Shown here: positions 38,478 through 50,189 of the stretch, one piece after another
Position numbering within the stretch: the first letter of the stretch is position 1
How the letters are laid out: each line of letters starts with the position of its first letter
Assembly (NCBI RefSeq): GCF_007971385.1
Contig: NZ_CP042434.1
Span: forward strand, 310,001-374,000
DNA: 64,000 nucleotides
Source: Arachidicoccus ginsenosidivorans
GTDB lineage: Bacteria; Bacteroidota; Bacteroidia; Chitinophagales; Chitinophagaceae
Direction: 5' to 3'
Notes under the pieces: model-generated
What the model saw: only the letters and a program-made list of their open reading frames with translations
Databases searched by the model: none
Told to the model about the DNA's origin: nothing
Program-made: the position numbers and the translations under genes

Positions 38478-39610
38478 TTAATTTTTCTTAACAGTATGCG
38501 TATAAGGAGCTCCGCCTTGTAACAAAAGTGTAACGGTGGTGCTTTGTCCATCTAAACTGTGGTCAAATTTCCATTTATGATCCCACTGTGTAACCGCATC
38601 TAATAAGGTTACATAAAAGTAGGAAGCCGGGGAATTAGCATCAGGCGGACTATCACTATCTATTTTTGTACCTAATTGTTCTGTACCAGAAGATGTTTCC
38701 ATCTGGAATTTGTAACGCTCATCAAGTCCCCAGCTTTCAGGTTTCAAATGAATAACCGTGGAACCAGACCATACTCCCAAGCCCTTATAATCAAGATTTA
38801 GCATAATTGAATTAGTTGGACTAAAAAATACACCTACACTTTGAATAGTCGTTATCGAGGTTCCTTTATTGGTAAAATCAACTGTAATCCTATAAATACC
38901 ATCTTCACTAACTTTAGAACTCTCGCCATTATCGGCTTCTGCAAGTTTGCCAGATCCATCTATATAATAAGTAGTAGGCGTTCCAGACACTCGGTCTACA
39001 AATTCATACCCACCTTGAGCTTTTAATTTCGTATAAATCTCAAATTTACCATCACTAATTTTTTGCATCTGCATCGATTTTGCCAAGTCATCACCGGTTT
39101 CCGATGCATCTCCAGTTAAATAAACATTATCAGGGATCACCTCAAATCCTTCTAGACGTTTAACGACAAGTTTATTTCTAACAGGGCAAGTAGCAGAACT
39201 TATTCCACGCCAAGAGGATACAGTCCAATAAATCGTCCCTGTTTCCCCAGTTGGAATTCCTGCGGCTGAACAGGCCTTATTTATATCTATATGCGAAATA
39301 TTCGCATATAACTCTTTCCCAGTATTTTCGGAAACCACTCTATAAACCGGTTTATCTGTATCAGCATCCGAATAAAAATCCACCTCATAAGACACAAGTT
39401 GTCCATCCTGCGCATGACTTGGGGCCCATTGAAAAAGTAAATGTGCATCAGGTTGTGTACTCAAAATTATTTGTTGATTATCCACTGGCGCATACAATTC
39501 ATCCACAGAACTAACTTTTGGATCTTTATATTCCATATCACTTTTCTTACAACCTGCAATGCAAGCAAGAAAGAAAGCGCAATAAAAACTTTTGTCATTA
39601 TTGTTTTCAT
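38478..39610 (-). pseudogene. SusE/SusF-like outer-membrane glycan-binding lipoprotein, frameshift in the signal peptide
   Basis: The body is open from 39536 to the stop at 38478, with a SusE-type N-terminal domain (LFQWAPSHAQDGQLVSYEVD) and starch-binding-like repeats (VYLTGDASETGDD). The true start, ATG at 39610, reads MKTIMTKVFIALSF and needs one extra base near 39568-39573 to continue into ACIAGCKKSDMEY, a canonical lipobox. Such proteins sit next to SusCD on the surface and bind glycans. It precedes GH76 by 28 bases. Confidence 0.85.
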
Positions 39611-39734
39611 CTGTTTATTATTTAAATTAATTATTTTTCAGAAGGAATGCTCCATAATATCTTAAAACCATTCCGTCCTTAAAGTTCCATATTATAATTA
39701 CCCTATTTTTCGACAACGCGAAAGAAGGCGACTA

Positions 39735-41392
39735 TTAATATCCAGGATTATTGGGTTTTAAATTAGCATTCAAGTCCATTTGATCCAATGGTACAGACCA
39801 TAAATAGTCTCTGTTATCACTAAATTGATATTGAGCAACACGCAGATAGCCTCCATCTACATTTGCATCACTACCGCCAAATTTAAATCCATGCATATAG
39901 CCATTTAACACCTGCTGTCCAATCTTCCATCTTTTAATATCAAACCAGCGTAATCCTTCCATTGCCAATTCCACGCGACGTTCATTTCTGATAATATCCC
40001 TTAATTCAGCTTGTGATTTGTTTGCTGGATAATTTAATGCTGCAGCGGCAGTAAAACCTGCTCTTTCTCTTATGGGCCTAATCGTCTCATTCCATTGACT
40101 TTCAGTTATTTTTGAAATTTCGTTACATGCCTCAGCATTCATTAATAACACATCAGCATAACGAAACATTATAATATTGAGTCCAGATTGAAAATTATCC
40201 CCCATAGTCCAATCAAAATATTTATGAACATAATACCCAGTTTTAGTTTGTCTATCGACTGGACTTATGTAAGAATCTTCGGTATTACTTCCTTTTGCAG
40301 TGCGAATAATATCTGTCGAACCGTCTTTATTCAGCCATTTATAATTGTCATAAACAATTGTGGCATACAACCGGGGATCTCTATTAACATAAGGATCTTT
40401 TTCGTTATAAGATGGATCCTTATCAGCACCTTTTACTGGAAGCCCGTTCATAGTCAAATAACAATCCACCAATTCTTGTGTAGGATTATCAGCAGAAATT
40501 TGTGCTTTCTTGGAAATAGGTGCCATTGAAGTCATATTAGTCCAGGTCTTCAAATTAGGAACATAAGTTTCATCGAGAATTACTTCGCTGTTATATTCAC
40601 TCTCTGGAGTAAATAACATAAAATAACTCATATCTTTTTTTGCAGCATAGGTAAACAGACTATAATGCCCATATTTATCCTGATCATTCATCATTTCAGT
40701 CGTCAAATCCTTAACCTTCTGGTAGTTATTTTCATATAAATAGGCACGCGCCTGAAAAGCCACCGCAGCCCCTAAAGTAATTCTTCCATTCTCCTCTTGG
40801 GCCAAATTATCAGAAGTGGGAAGATTTCCGTTTTTAATAATGTCATCCAATTCAGAATGAATAAATGTCATAATTTCGCTTTTGGGGGTTCTAGAAACCT
40901 TATATGCCTCATCTAATGTGATTTCATCCGTAAAAAAAGGAACGGCACCATAATAATTCACAAGTCGAAAATAAATAAAAGCTCTTATGAACCGAATTTC
41001 ATCGATCATTCTAGCTTTTGTCGCTTCTGGTATATCAGTAATACGATCAATATTATCCAAAAAAACAAGGCAAGTCTTTATGCCACCGTAATCGCCTTTC
41101 CACTCATTGGCAAATAAACCCAAAGCCGGCGTAGCTTCTCCCCTACGAATTGAAAAAGGATCGCTTGCGCCATAGGTATGCACCAGATTGTCACTTAACT
41201 GTTCATCCTGCCACATGGTATTAGCACTGTACATCTGGTTATAAGCCATATTTAACACCAATTGTGCTTTACTTACCGATGTCCAATAGCTCTCATCGGT
41301 AAATTTATCAGTAGGACTGACTGATAATTTCTGGCAAGACAGAAAATATACAATAGGTATAATTCCCGCAAAATATAAATCAGTTTCTTCAT
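39735..41392 (-). pseudogene. SusD/RagB-family lipoprotein, frameshift in the signal peptide
   Basis: The body is open to 41480, but its apparent N-terminus is an overlap with SusC in the wrong frame. The real start is the ATG at 41392, 12 bases after the SusC stop. Its MKKLIYI continues into AGIIPIVYFLSCQKLSVSP if one T is added to the four-T run near 41376-41379, restoring signal peptide and lipobox Cys. The body has RagB-type features (WQDEQLSDNLVH, AFIYFRLVNYYGAVPFFTDE, NERRVELAMEGLRWFDIKRW). Binds mannan-derived oligosaccharides for SusC. Confidence 0.9.
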
Positions 41393-41403
41393 GTTTATAA
41401 TTT

Positions 41404-44400
41404 TTAAAAATTGATATTAACGCCCGCTCCATAAAATTTAAGTGTAGGATAGTTTCTGCCACTATTTCCACCACTAGCATTCAATAAGTTATCAAACTCC
41501 GTAGATTCGGGATCTATAAAGGAATTAGGCGAGAAAGTGAAAGGATTTTGCAAATTAATAAATGCCCGTACCGATTTAAAACCACATTTTGAAACAAGTT
41601 TCTCAGGTAAAGTATAACCGAGTTGTATATTTTTTACCCGAATATATTTAGCATTGAGAATAACAAGATCAGAAGGCCTGCCCCAATTATTAGAGAAGGA
41701 AGAAGAATTATCGGTAGTCAACCTCGGAAACCTTGCATCTGTATTGGTAACAGTCCAAGTATCCAACTCGTGTTTAAATATAACAGGATACCATGCCCCA
41801 TTATGAAAAGGCATATATATATCACCTCTTAAAGATTGCAATCTTTTGCCTACACCTTGAATAAGAACGGATAAATCAAATCCTTTATAATTTAAATTAT
41901 AAGAAAATCCAAAATTATAATGAGGAAAACCGTCGCCCAGATAATAACGATCATTATCATCTATTACACCGTCATTATTACGATCAACAAATTTAACATC
42001 GCCCGGCTGCGGTGTCACACCAATTGGTATAGCAGAATTGGCTATTTCATCATAACTTTGGAAAAGGCCATCGGTTTTCAATCCATAATAAGCGCCTAAA
42101 GGCAATCCATTTTGCTGAATAAAACCAACATTGTCCACTACTCTAATCTGTGGATTACCAAGGTCTAATGCCTTATTTTCAGTATTGCCAATATTAAAAG
42201 ATGCTGAATGATTAAAATCACCTGTCTTAAAATGGTAGTTCAAAGTAACTTCCCAACCTCTGTTTTCCATAGAACCAATATTAACGTCTCCAAGCGTCGT
42301 TCCTAAAACAGTTGGTGTAATCGGACTTAAAAGAATATCATTGGTTTTATTATAAAAATAATCCAGATTAACCGATAATTTGTCATTCAAAAAACTGAGA
42401 TCAGCTCCAATATTTCTCGTATTAACCTTCTCCCATTTCAAGTCTGGGCTCCCTAATTGAAATCCTGTCCCAGAATAAATATTATTATCAAAACCTGCAA
42501 TGTTAGAATAAACAGTATAAGTTGTAAAATATTGATAATCCGCTATTTCTTGATTCCCTAAAATCCCCATGAACCACGTAATTTTAAATTACCAACATTT
42601 TCCTGATAAGATTTCATAAAAGGCTCCTTGGACACCATCCACCCTAATGAAACAGAGGGGAATACGCCCCATTGATTTTCTTTAGGAAATCTTGTAGACC
42701 CATCAGAACGAATAGTAAATTCAGCTGAATACTTATCCGCATAATTATAATCAGCGCGTCCAAAAACTGATTGAATCACTCTTTTCAATGTTCCATTTAC
42801 CTGTGTTCTACTTTGGTCAAAAGTGGTTTGATTATCACCATCAGAAACCGGAGTACCTAATTCCTCATCCGTAAATTTGGTTATAACTTTGATCCCCCTA
42901 TTATTTACGACTTCTTGTGAAACACCAGCCATGGCAGATATATTGTGTTTGCCAATTTGTTTATTATAATCCAACAAAAACTGCGCATTTACATAAACAT
43001 TCTTTGAGGAATAATTTTCCGTATTTCTATCTGTATTATTCAGTACCGGCTCTGTACTTTCTGCACTATTATAGGTTGGATATTGCAGATTCCTTACAAA
43101 ATTCCAATCAGAATTTAAATCATATCCAAATACCCCTCTTGCCTTCAAATCATTCGTAATTTTAAAATCTAAGGCTGTTCCTACAGTCACCCAATCATTG
43201 TTATGTTTATTAAATCCCCCTAGCTTTAAAGCTGCTGCAGTATTGGTACCTACAGAACTAATCAAGTATCTGCCATCTTGCGTCATAGGCTGATTTGTAT
43301 AATATTTAGGTGTTCTACTGGCATCCGCAATTTTAAAGCCTGCATTTGCCTGATCCCCTTTGCCATCATTACGAACGTATCCTAAAATGACGTTTATTTT
43401 TAATCGCTTATATTCTGCAGTATAATTAGTCCGAAGTGTATATCGTTGAATACCATAACCAGGTCCTATAAAGTTACTTCCTTGCGAAAAATAACTTCCA
43501 GAAACCATATAAGTACTATGTGCTGAACCGCCTGAGACACTCGCATCATATTGTTGTTGTGGCGCATTTTTAAAAATATAATCCATCATCCAAGGAGCAT
43601 CCTTATGATCTTTTAAATCTTGTATTTGTTGAGGCGTATATGCGGGACTATTACCACCATTGGCTAAAGCAACATTCAATAAAGTCGCGTTTTGCCAGCC
43701 TTCTACCGGGTGATATAAAATATCTGCTGTTTGAACACCTCCTGACGCTCCAAGCCGAATATTGGGAGCCATATTTTTTGCGCCATGCTTAGTCGTAATT
43801 AAAATAACACCACTAGCTGATCTTGATCCGTAAATAGCCGCAGTTCCAGCATCCTTTAGAATAGATATTTTATCAACATCATTAGGATTCAAGCTATTCA
43901 TATGGCTTATATCTGAAACCATACCATCAATAACCACCAAAGGTTGTGCATTCGTCTTGGTATTCAAACCTCTGATATTAATATTAATGGCATTATTATT
44001 TGGATCCATACTTTTTTGCTGAATCACCAGACTTGGGGCTTCCCCCTGGAGCGCTTGTGTCAGGTTACCTACAGGTCTGTTTTCAATATTTTTTGAAGAC
44101 ACCTGATCCACAGCACCAATGAGTTTTTGTCTAGTTGTTGTACCATAACCAATAATTACAACATCATTTAATGCCGTTGGCTTATTACGTAGGGAAATTT
44201 TAAATTCCGTCCTATCATCTACTTCAATTTCGCTTGTTAAATAGCCAACAAAACTAAATTGTAAGATATCTCCTTTCTTTGCATTGATCTGAAATCTACC
44301 ATCTGGTCCAGTAATAGTCCCCGTCTTTGATCCTTTCAACAAAACAGATACACCCGATAGAGGATTGCCCGTAGAATCAGTAACGACACCGCTTACCTGA

Positions 44401-44789
44401 CTTTGTTGCACAATATATCTTTTGACATCCGTTTGTGCAAGAGCAGACTTTTTGGGAACAATTAAGACGGTTTTGTCTTCTATTTGATAATCCAATGGCT
44501 GTCCTTTAAAGCACACAGATAAAGCATCTTCGATATTGGCATTTTGCAAACTCAAAGATACTGGAAGAGCCGAATTCAAGGCACCCCTTTTATAAAAAAA
44601 CACGTAGCCACTCTGTTCTTTGAATTTAGCGAGTACACTTTTTAACGGAGCATCCTTAAAAGAACAACTAATATTTTGTGATTTCGCCTTGCCGCTCGCT
44701 TGTAAAGCAGCAACAAAAAGCAATGAAAAGACAAACTTCATGGATAAAAGGAATTGCCTTCGCCCTTTAGACGATAAATGCATAATCAT
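41404..44789 (-). pseudogene. SusC-family TonB receptor with STN signalling domain, one frameshift
   Basis: About 1128 residues after repair. Signal peptide (to about 38), STN/secretin-like domain (ISCSFKDAPLKSVLAKFKEQ), CarboxypepD_reg domain (VSGVVTDSTGNPLSGVSVLL), TonB box DVVIIGYGTTT, plug (INIRGLNTKTNAQPLVVIDG) and barrel. It breaks at a run of four G near 42566-42569 (RGSWG then ILGNQEIADY); one added G joins both. The STN domain contacts FecR encoded upstream, so binding of ligand should activate the adjacent sigma factor. Part of the alpha-mannan locus. Confidence 0.92.
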
Positions 44790-44900
44790 ACCTTTGCAAT
44801 GTTTGAGTTAAACAATAAAAAACCATTGCGCACCCTTGCGCTATTAATAAAATTAAAATCACTCCTCTATACCAGCTAAACTCAGGTTAAACAATAAATC

Positions 44901-46052
44901 TTAAGGACGAATCGTCAATTTATTGCCATTCAAAGTATAGTGTATTCCTGTGCCAGCAATAAGTCTCAAAACTTGTGACAGATTCAAACTCCGCTGGATT
45001 TCTCCTTCAAACTGCTGGGACGGCACTGATGATGCATAATCCACTTGTACATTATACCAACGACTCAACTGCCGCATCACTTCTTTAATACCAGCATTTT
45101 CAAAATGAAAGAAACCAGAAACCCAAGCTATCGCTTCAGTTGTATCAACATATTTAATCTGTCCATTTGCATATTGTTGTCCTGGTTTTAGAACAATATC
45201 ACCGATTTGAACACTTCCCTCTAATAAAGTTGTTTTAACTTCCGATTCATCACAATAAGCTTTAACTTCAAAATGTGTTCCCAGATCCTTAATTTCATCA
45301 TTGCCTGCCAGTACAATAAAAGGCTGATTTTCATTATGAACCACCTCAAAATACGCTTCACCAGTTAATACCACCCGGCGTTCAGTTCCTTTAAATTCAG
45401 AAGGAAAATGAATAGATGACCCTGCATTAAGCCAGACTCTGGTCCCATCACTAAGGATTATTTTCTGTGTACGCCCATAAGGGGTCTCCAACGTAGCATA
45501 ATATATTTCATCTTCATTTACTACACTAATTCCATTTTCCGATTTTTTAATCCCAGGCCTTATCATTCCATCTTTAGCTGTATCAAGCAGATAAGACATC
45601 CCATTAGAAAGAGTAAGAACAGCTCCCTGGTGACCAGGCTTTGCATCCTTAATAACTTGATTATCAAAAACGATTGATTGTTTCTTATGCCTTCCATTAT
45701 TAAAATAAATGGCGATAAAAAACAAGGCTATTGAAACAACACTAAATAGATTCAAATATTTCTTCTTCCTTACACTTCTATTCTTAGGCTTATATTGTAT
45801 TTTAAACAAATTTCCATTGTCATTACTATCCTGTTTATCAGCCAATAAAATATCCGATAATATCTTTGAGGCAATATCCTTTGGCAAATCTATACTAGGG
45901 AAATCATGAAACGCTTCAGAATATTTGCGCAACAGCTTAATGGACTGCGGCTTTGCGACAAGATTATAAAACTCCTGCCGTTCTGTTTCAGAAATAGTAT
46001 TATCAATATATTTCCGAAATAATTCTTTCAGCCTTAAACTATCCATCCGCAC
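44901..46052 (-). CDS. FecR-family anti-sigma factor
   Basis: 383 residues, intact. Cytoplasmic N-terminal helical anti-sigma part (about 1-85), one membrane segment (YLNLFSVVSIALFFIAIYF, about 98-116) and a periplasmic FecR domain (TPYGRTQKIILSDGTRVWLN, EAYFEVVHNENQPFIV) with a C-terminal DUF4974-like STN-contact part (ENAGIKEVMRQLSRWYNVQV). It holds the sigma factor encoded 58 bases upstream and reads the SusC STN domain. A small GCGCA/TGCGC hairpin separates it from SusC. Confidence 0.95.
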   Translation of the reverse strand: MRMDSLRLKELFRKYIDNTISETERQEFYNLVAKPQSIKLLRKYSEAFHDFPSIDLPKDIASKILSDILLADKQDSNDNGNLFKIQYKPKNRSVRKKKYLNLFSVVSIALFFIAIYFNNGRHKKQSIVFDNQVIKDAKPGHQGAVLTLSNGMSYLLDTAKDGMIRPGIKKSENGISVVNEDEIYYATLETPYGRTQKIILSDGTRVWLNAGSSIHFPSEFKGTERRVVLTGEAYFEVVHNENQPFIVLAGNDEIKDLGTHFEVKAYCDESEVKTTLLEGSVQIGDIVLKPGQQYANGQIKYVDTTEAIAWVSGFFHFENAGIKEVMRQLSRWYNVQVDYASSVPSQQFEGEIQRSLNLSQVLRLIAGTGIHYTLNGNKLTIRP

Positions 46053-46110
46053 TTTTACTTTTATAAAAGACTCCGCTTCTGGAAAATGTTATTAGTTCTT
46101 TTTTAAAAAA

Positions 46111-46710
46111 CTAAAGAATATTTATTAAAACGCAGATTAAAAGGGTTTCATAGCTATGTTCAAAAAGAAATGAACGCACCCTTCGAAGAGCAATCGTTAA
46201 ATGCACACTTACTGTGGCAGGAGACAATCCCAAGGTAGAAGCAACATCTCTCCTATCCAATCCTTGCAACCTAGACAACTCAAATACTTTCCTTTGCTGG
46301 GGAGTCAGACACAATAAAGCAGTTTGCAATAAATCCTGAAGTTCCTTTTGTTGGATTTCATTTTCAGGATCTTTCATTGTTTGATTCTTAGATATAATTT
46401 GCATCGCAGCTCTTTTGTTATGCTCTACAGCAATTTTCTTTAATAGTGTTAAGCAGCGATGACGAGTAGCAGTAATAACCCATGCAGAAAAATTTTTAAT
46501 TTCAGGAAGCTTCTTTCTATACTTCCAAATCCTGGAAAAAACGTCTTGCAATACTTCTTCTGCATCCGTATTATTTTTCATAAAAATTAACGCAACACCA
46601 TAAACCTTATCTTTGTACGCATAAAATAGTCTTTCAAAAGCTCTTTCGTTTCCTTCTGATATACTGACCAAAATATAATCGTCATCTTTAAAAATATTCT
46701 CCATTTGCAA
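46111..46710 (-). CDS. ECF sigma factor of the alpha-mannan locus
   Basis: 199 residues, intact. Region 2 (YKDKVYGVALIFMKNNTDAE, EVLQDVFSRIWKYRKKLPEI) and region 4 (LTPQQRKVFELSRLQGLDRR, DVASTLGLSPATVSVHLTIA) are clear. It starts the operon sigma-FecR-SusC-SusD-SusE-GH76 on one strand and should direct its transcription when FecR signals substrate. Confidence 0.95.
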   Translation of the reverse strand: MQMENIFKDDDYILVSISEGNERAFERLFYAYKDKVYGVALIFMKNNTDAEEVLQDVFSRIWKYRKKLPEIKNFSAWVITATRHRCLTLLKKIAVEHNKRAAMQIISKNQTMKDPENEIQQKELQDLLQTALLCLTPQQRKVFELSRLQGLDRRDVASTLGLSPATVSVHLTIALRRVRSFLFEHSYETLLICVLINIL

Positions 46711-47093
46711 GGTTTAATTATCCAATGACCCACAATAAACAGGTAAAACAATAAGCACTTTGATGGATTTAGACTACCCGAATAATGTACATCCCAACTA
46801 CAATTATCAAATCCTCAAACCTAAATCTAAAGAGACACATTCAATTAATATGACCTTTTCTTTTACATTATTTGGTATATATCAAGCACTTAAAGATTAT
46901 CTATTACCCTTTGAACTTTATCAAATTAAAATTGGAGCTAATTATATATCAGGTGCCTCCACAAACTAAAATCACCATACATCCTTATTAATCAAATAAT
47001 TGCATAATTTATCTTTAAAACCTTTACACTGATATAAAAGCCTTAGACACAATTCATCTTGACTCCGCCTTATAAGTACCGTATCTATGCAAC
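46711..47093. other. Upstream region of the sigma factor, no gene seen
   Basis: Should contain the promoter of the minus-strand sigma-factor operon. No coding frame was found on either strand. Confidence 0.4.
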
Positions 47094-47152
47094 AACCCCC
47101 ATTGATCGAAATAATAATTTTTAAGAAATAATTATTTCGATCAATGGGGGTT
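47094..47152. repeat. Perfect 22-bp inverted repeat downstream of the second GH76 gene
   Basis: Bases 47094-47115 are the reverse complement of 47131-47152, with a 15-base AT-rich spacer and five C/G pairs near the open end. It lies 142 bases past the minus-strand GH76 stop. It is a strong hairpin but lacks a T run, so it may block exonucleases or act as a terminator on either strand. Confidence 0.8.
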
Positions 47153-47293
47153 AGTCAATAAAATCACATCCGTTGAATTCTGTAGCTTATAAACTAATTG
47201 CAAACAGATTTTCAGCAGGTTGCTACAAAATTTTACTTCTTCCCTGCTCAATATGAAAAGATAAATACAGTTCTCAACATATCTGTTCTTTAT

Positions 47294-48421
47294 TTATAAT
47301 GATCTTTTCTGTTGCAAAACGGAAAGTCTTGCCAGGATCTCCAACATTCCACCCTGATTTACCAGGTTTTGAGCCTTTTTCTGACCAGTCAGTCCATTTA
47401 TATTCTTATCATGATTCAGGACATAATCCGTACATTTTGCAAATGCTTTCAAATAAGCATTATCACCTATATGTTTGTACAGGCGTTCAAATCCTCTGAG
47501 CAGTACTGCATTAAACCAAATATCATCTCTAAATTGACCGCTATCCAAAAAATAAGTTGCCGCACTGGCTGCGATCCTTTTCGCTTCAATTAAATAGCTG
47601 CTATCTTTGGTCGCCTCAAATAAGTACACATTCGATTCCAACATGGTACCAGTATTATAAGAAAATTGATGCTTTGCGATTTCACCGGTATTTACATTGA
47701 GGTTATCGTAAAAAAGAAAATCTGGGGATTTCAGATGTTTATTGGTCCACTTATAAAGTCCCAGCGCCTTGTCCAGATAATCTTTTTTGTGGGTTGCCTG
47801 AAAAAGTTGCATTAGGACAATAATTCCGGGACCATTGCTGCAGGTATTCTTAGTGGACTTATCGCCTTCGCGCCAATATAAGCCTCCGCCAGAAACCGTA
47901 TCATATCCTGTCATCATAAATGCACAGATTTTCTTACCCATCTTCAGGTCTCTTTTCTTGTGGCTTCTAAAATAGGCATCCATTGCAGCAATACCGATCC
48001 ATTGATTATCATCATAATACCTGTCTTCTCTTTTAAATATACCTGGATAGGAATCATATCCAGGACTGGGAGGGGCCGGATCGTCATACTTTTCAATCAC
48101 ATTATAAATCTGGTCCATATAATTACTACCTGGCCGGACACGCTCCATTTCACAGGTAGCCTGTATAAGTGCACAAAGGGGCCACAGATAAGACACAGCA
48201 TGATCTTCCTTTTCCCGAACGGCATGTTCTCTATAAAATCCGCTATCAGGCATATAAAAATTTTGCTCTACTGCAGTATATAGACTTTGGAGTTCCTTCT
48301 TATAATTTATGGATTGGCCATAACTATTATGTACAGTACCAAAAACCATTATTAGCAATATCGCAAGAAATCTCCTTGTTCTAATCTGCTTAAATACATT
48401 CACAATAAAACTTTTATTCAT
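47294..48421 (-). CDS. GH76 family alpha-1,6-mannanase, secreted
   Basis: 375 residues, intact. Signal peptide to about residue 35 (LAILLIMVFGTVHNSYGQ). An (alpha/alpha)6-barrel pattern with the adjacent catalytic Asp pair in RYYDDNQWIG, plus SGGGLYWREG and TCSNGPGIIVLMQL typical of GH76. It hydrolyses the alpha-1,6-mannan backbone. It is separate from the operon at 37-46.7 kb but next to it, so two enzymes of the family flank one SusCD system. Divergent from a LacI gene. Confidence 0.88.
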   Translation of the reverse strand: MNKSFIVNVFKQIRTRRFLAILLIMVFGTVHNSYGQSINYKKELQSLYTAVEQNFYMPDSGFYREHAVREKEDHAVSYLWPLCALIQATCEMERVRPGSNYMDQIYNVIEKYDDPAPPSPGYDSYPGIFKREDRYYDDNQWIGIAAMDAYFRSHKKRDLKMGKKICAFMMTGYDTVSGGGLYWREGDKSTKNTCSNGPGIIVLMQLFQATHKKDYLDKALGLYKWTNKHLKSPDFLFYDNLNVNTGEIAKHQFSYNTGTMLESNVYLFEATKDSSYLIEAKRIAASAATYFLDSGQFRDDIWFNAVLLRGFERLYKHIGDNAYLKAFAKCTDYVLNHDKNINGLTGQKKAQNLVNQGGMLEILARLSVLQQKRSL

Positions 48422-48810
48422 TGATAATTAAGATTGTCCTTTCACTAAATAACCTATAAGTCCCCTTAGAACTGATTACCCGCCATTGGTTAAAAAAATA
48501 AATAATCAATGGCGGGAAATTGACATATAGGTGACAAATATAAGTGGGGTGATGGCAGATTGGGAGACATATTATCAATTTATTGCAGATTTATTAAAAA
48601 ATCATTTAATTTGCAACAATCTCCACCAATTCACAAAGCCAATTAATCTAATAAAAATGCGTTTCTGGCCCTTTACTAACAGCGTTTTTAAGTAAAGATT
48701 AAAAAAAATATTACTATTGTGACATTATTTAAACAGTTAATTAATGTTGCTCTCTGGATATCCTTGTATCAGGAAACAAGCATAAACAAGCAAAGAAACC
48801 TTCTATAAAG
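48422..48810. other. Divergent region between GH76 and the LacI gene
   Basis: AT-rich; carries two GCGTTT motifs (around 48658 and 48683) that could be half-sites for the adjacent LacI regulator. No coding frame. Confidence 0.35.
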
Positions 48811-49866
48811 ATGAAGAAAAAAATATCAATTCGGGACATTGCAGCAGATCTGGGCGTCGCCATTAGCACTGTATCTGCGGTGCTAAATGGAAAAACAGAA
48901 GAAAGACGCATTAGTGATCGAATGCGAGACCGGGTTCTGGAACATGCTAAAAAGTGCGGGTATCAACCCAATTTAATTGCGCAGAGCCTAAGGACGGGCA
49001 AAAGCAAGATCCTTGCAATGTTAGTGGAGGATATTGCCGACCCTTTTTTTGCAGGTATTGCCCGTTTGGTCGAAACACATCCCTCTTTGCATGATTATAA
49101 GCTCTTTTATTCAAGCACTGAAAACGATCCACAAAAAGCAAAGTCTCTAATCAAAGCCTTTAGAGACCGCCTTGTAGATGGTTTTATTATAGCTCCAACA
49201 CCGGGCACGGAAAAGGAGATTCAGGTATTACTTGCTGACCAGGTGCCTTTAGTACTTTTTGACAGGTATTTACCAGATACAAATGCCAACCTGGTCTGCG
49301 TAGATAATTTTGAGGGTACACACGAAGCAACAGAACTGTTGATTAATAGAGGATATAAAAATATTGCCTTTATCACCCTATCTTCCGTGCAAAGCCAAAT
49401 GGCAGATCGTTTAGAAGGCTATAAAAAGGCCATTGATGACCACAGTTACGCTCCCTGCATTTTGGAAATTGCTTATACATTGTCTGAGGAAGTCCTGGTC
49501 AGCCAGATCAAATACTATTTTCGGACACAGCCTCAGATTGACGCCGTTATTTTTGCAACGAACTATTTAGCGATTAATGGACTTAGAACACTACAGGAAT
49601 TGAACAAAAGCATTCCTGACCAGATCGCCGTCATCGGATTTGATGACAATACACATTTTGGACTATTCTCCCCTTCAATAACAGCCATTGCGCAGCCGAT
49701 TGAGGATATCGCATCAACCATCGTTAAGTTACTAAAAAAGGAACTTCGCGAAAGTAATGGTTTATCAAATAATCATCACAACGAAAAGGAGCAGGTGGTG
49801 CTCCCCACAAAGTTAATGATCCGTAAGTCTTGCCCCACCGTAAAATCAAAGGATTTGAAAAGGTAA
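48811..49866 (+). CDS. LacI-family transcriptional regulator
   Basis: 351 residues. N-terminal helix-turn-helix SIRDIAADLGVAISTVSAVL with hinge helix (LIAQSLRTGKS), then a periplasmic-binding-protein type effector domain (LVEDIADPFFAGIARLVE, VPLVLFDRYLPD, AVIGFDDN). Divergent from GH76 and followed by the GH3/GH20 operon on the opposite strand. Likely represses or activates one of these carbohydrate genes; the effector is unknown. Confidence 0.93.
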   Translation: MKKKISIRDIAADLGVAISTVSAVLNGKTEERRISDRMRDRVLEHAKKCGYQPNLIAQSLRTGKSKILAMLVEDIADPFFAGIARLVETHPSLHDYKLFYSSTENDPQKAKSLIKAFRDRLVDGFIIAPTPGTEKEIQVLLADQVPLVLFDRYLPDTNANLVCVDNFEGTHEATELLINRGYKNIAFITLSSVQSQMADRLEGYKKAIDDHSYAPCILEIAYTLSEEVLVSQIKYYFRTQPQIDAVIFATNYLAINGLRTLQELNKSIPDQIAVIGFDDNTHFGLFSPSITAIAQPIEDIASTIVKLLKKELRESNGLSNNHHNEKEQVVLPTKLMIRKSCPTVKSKDLKR

Positions 49867-49944
49867 TAATCTTGTATTTAACCAAAGTTTCGTCATTGAG
49901 TAAAAATTGACTATTTACTACATCGAATTTAAAATAAACGTTCA

Positions 49945-50112
49945 TCAAAAAACCAAGGTTAAAGAGAAATTGACCCTTTCGTCTATTGTAACCCAATTAT
50001 CGGGATCTGTTTGCTCCATTAGGCAAAAGTTCGGGCGTGAATTATTTTGACTTCTCCATTGCTCAGACAATTTAAATTCTGCACTGGTTTTCAGGCTTCT
50101 TCTACTATTGCA
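49945..50112 (-). pseudogene. C-terminal remnant of an outer-membrane or surface protein
   Basis: A 50-55 codon open stretch without a start reads AEFKLSEQWRSQNNSRPNF and then NWVTIDERVNFSLTLVF before a stop at 49945-49947. The alternating pattern and terminal aromatic residue resemble the last strand of a Bacteroidota outer-membrane barrel. An in-frame stop lies just upstream (about 50125) and no N-terminal portion is seen, so it is an orphan tail. No family assigned. Confidence 0.45.
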
Positions 50113-50189
50113 CACAACTCAAAACTGGCAATGGCTAATAGATCCAAATAAAATCAATACCTCTGTCATAATTCACTTATAACTAAGAA

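Noticed and set aside
41393-41480. SusD start at 41480
   Set aside because: The extension overlaps the end of SusC in the wrong frame and has no signal peptide; the ATG at 41392 plus one base gives a normal lipoprotein start.
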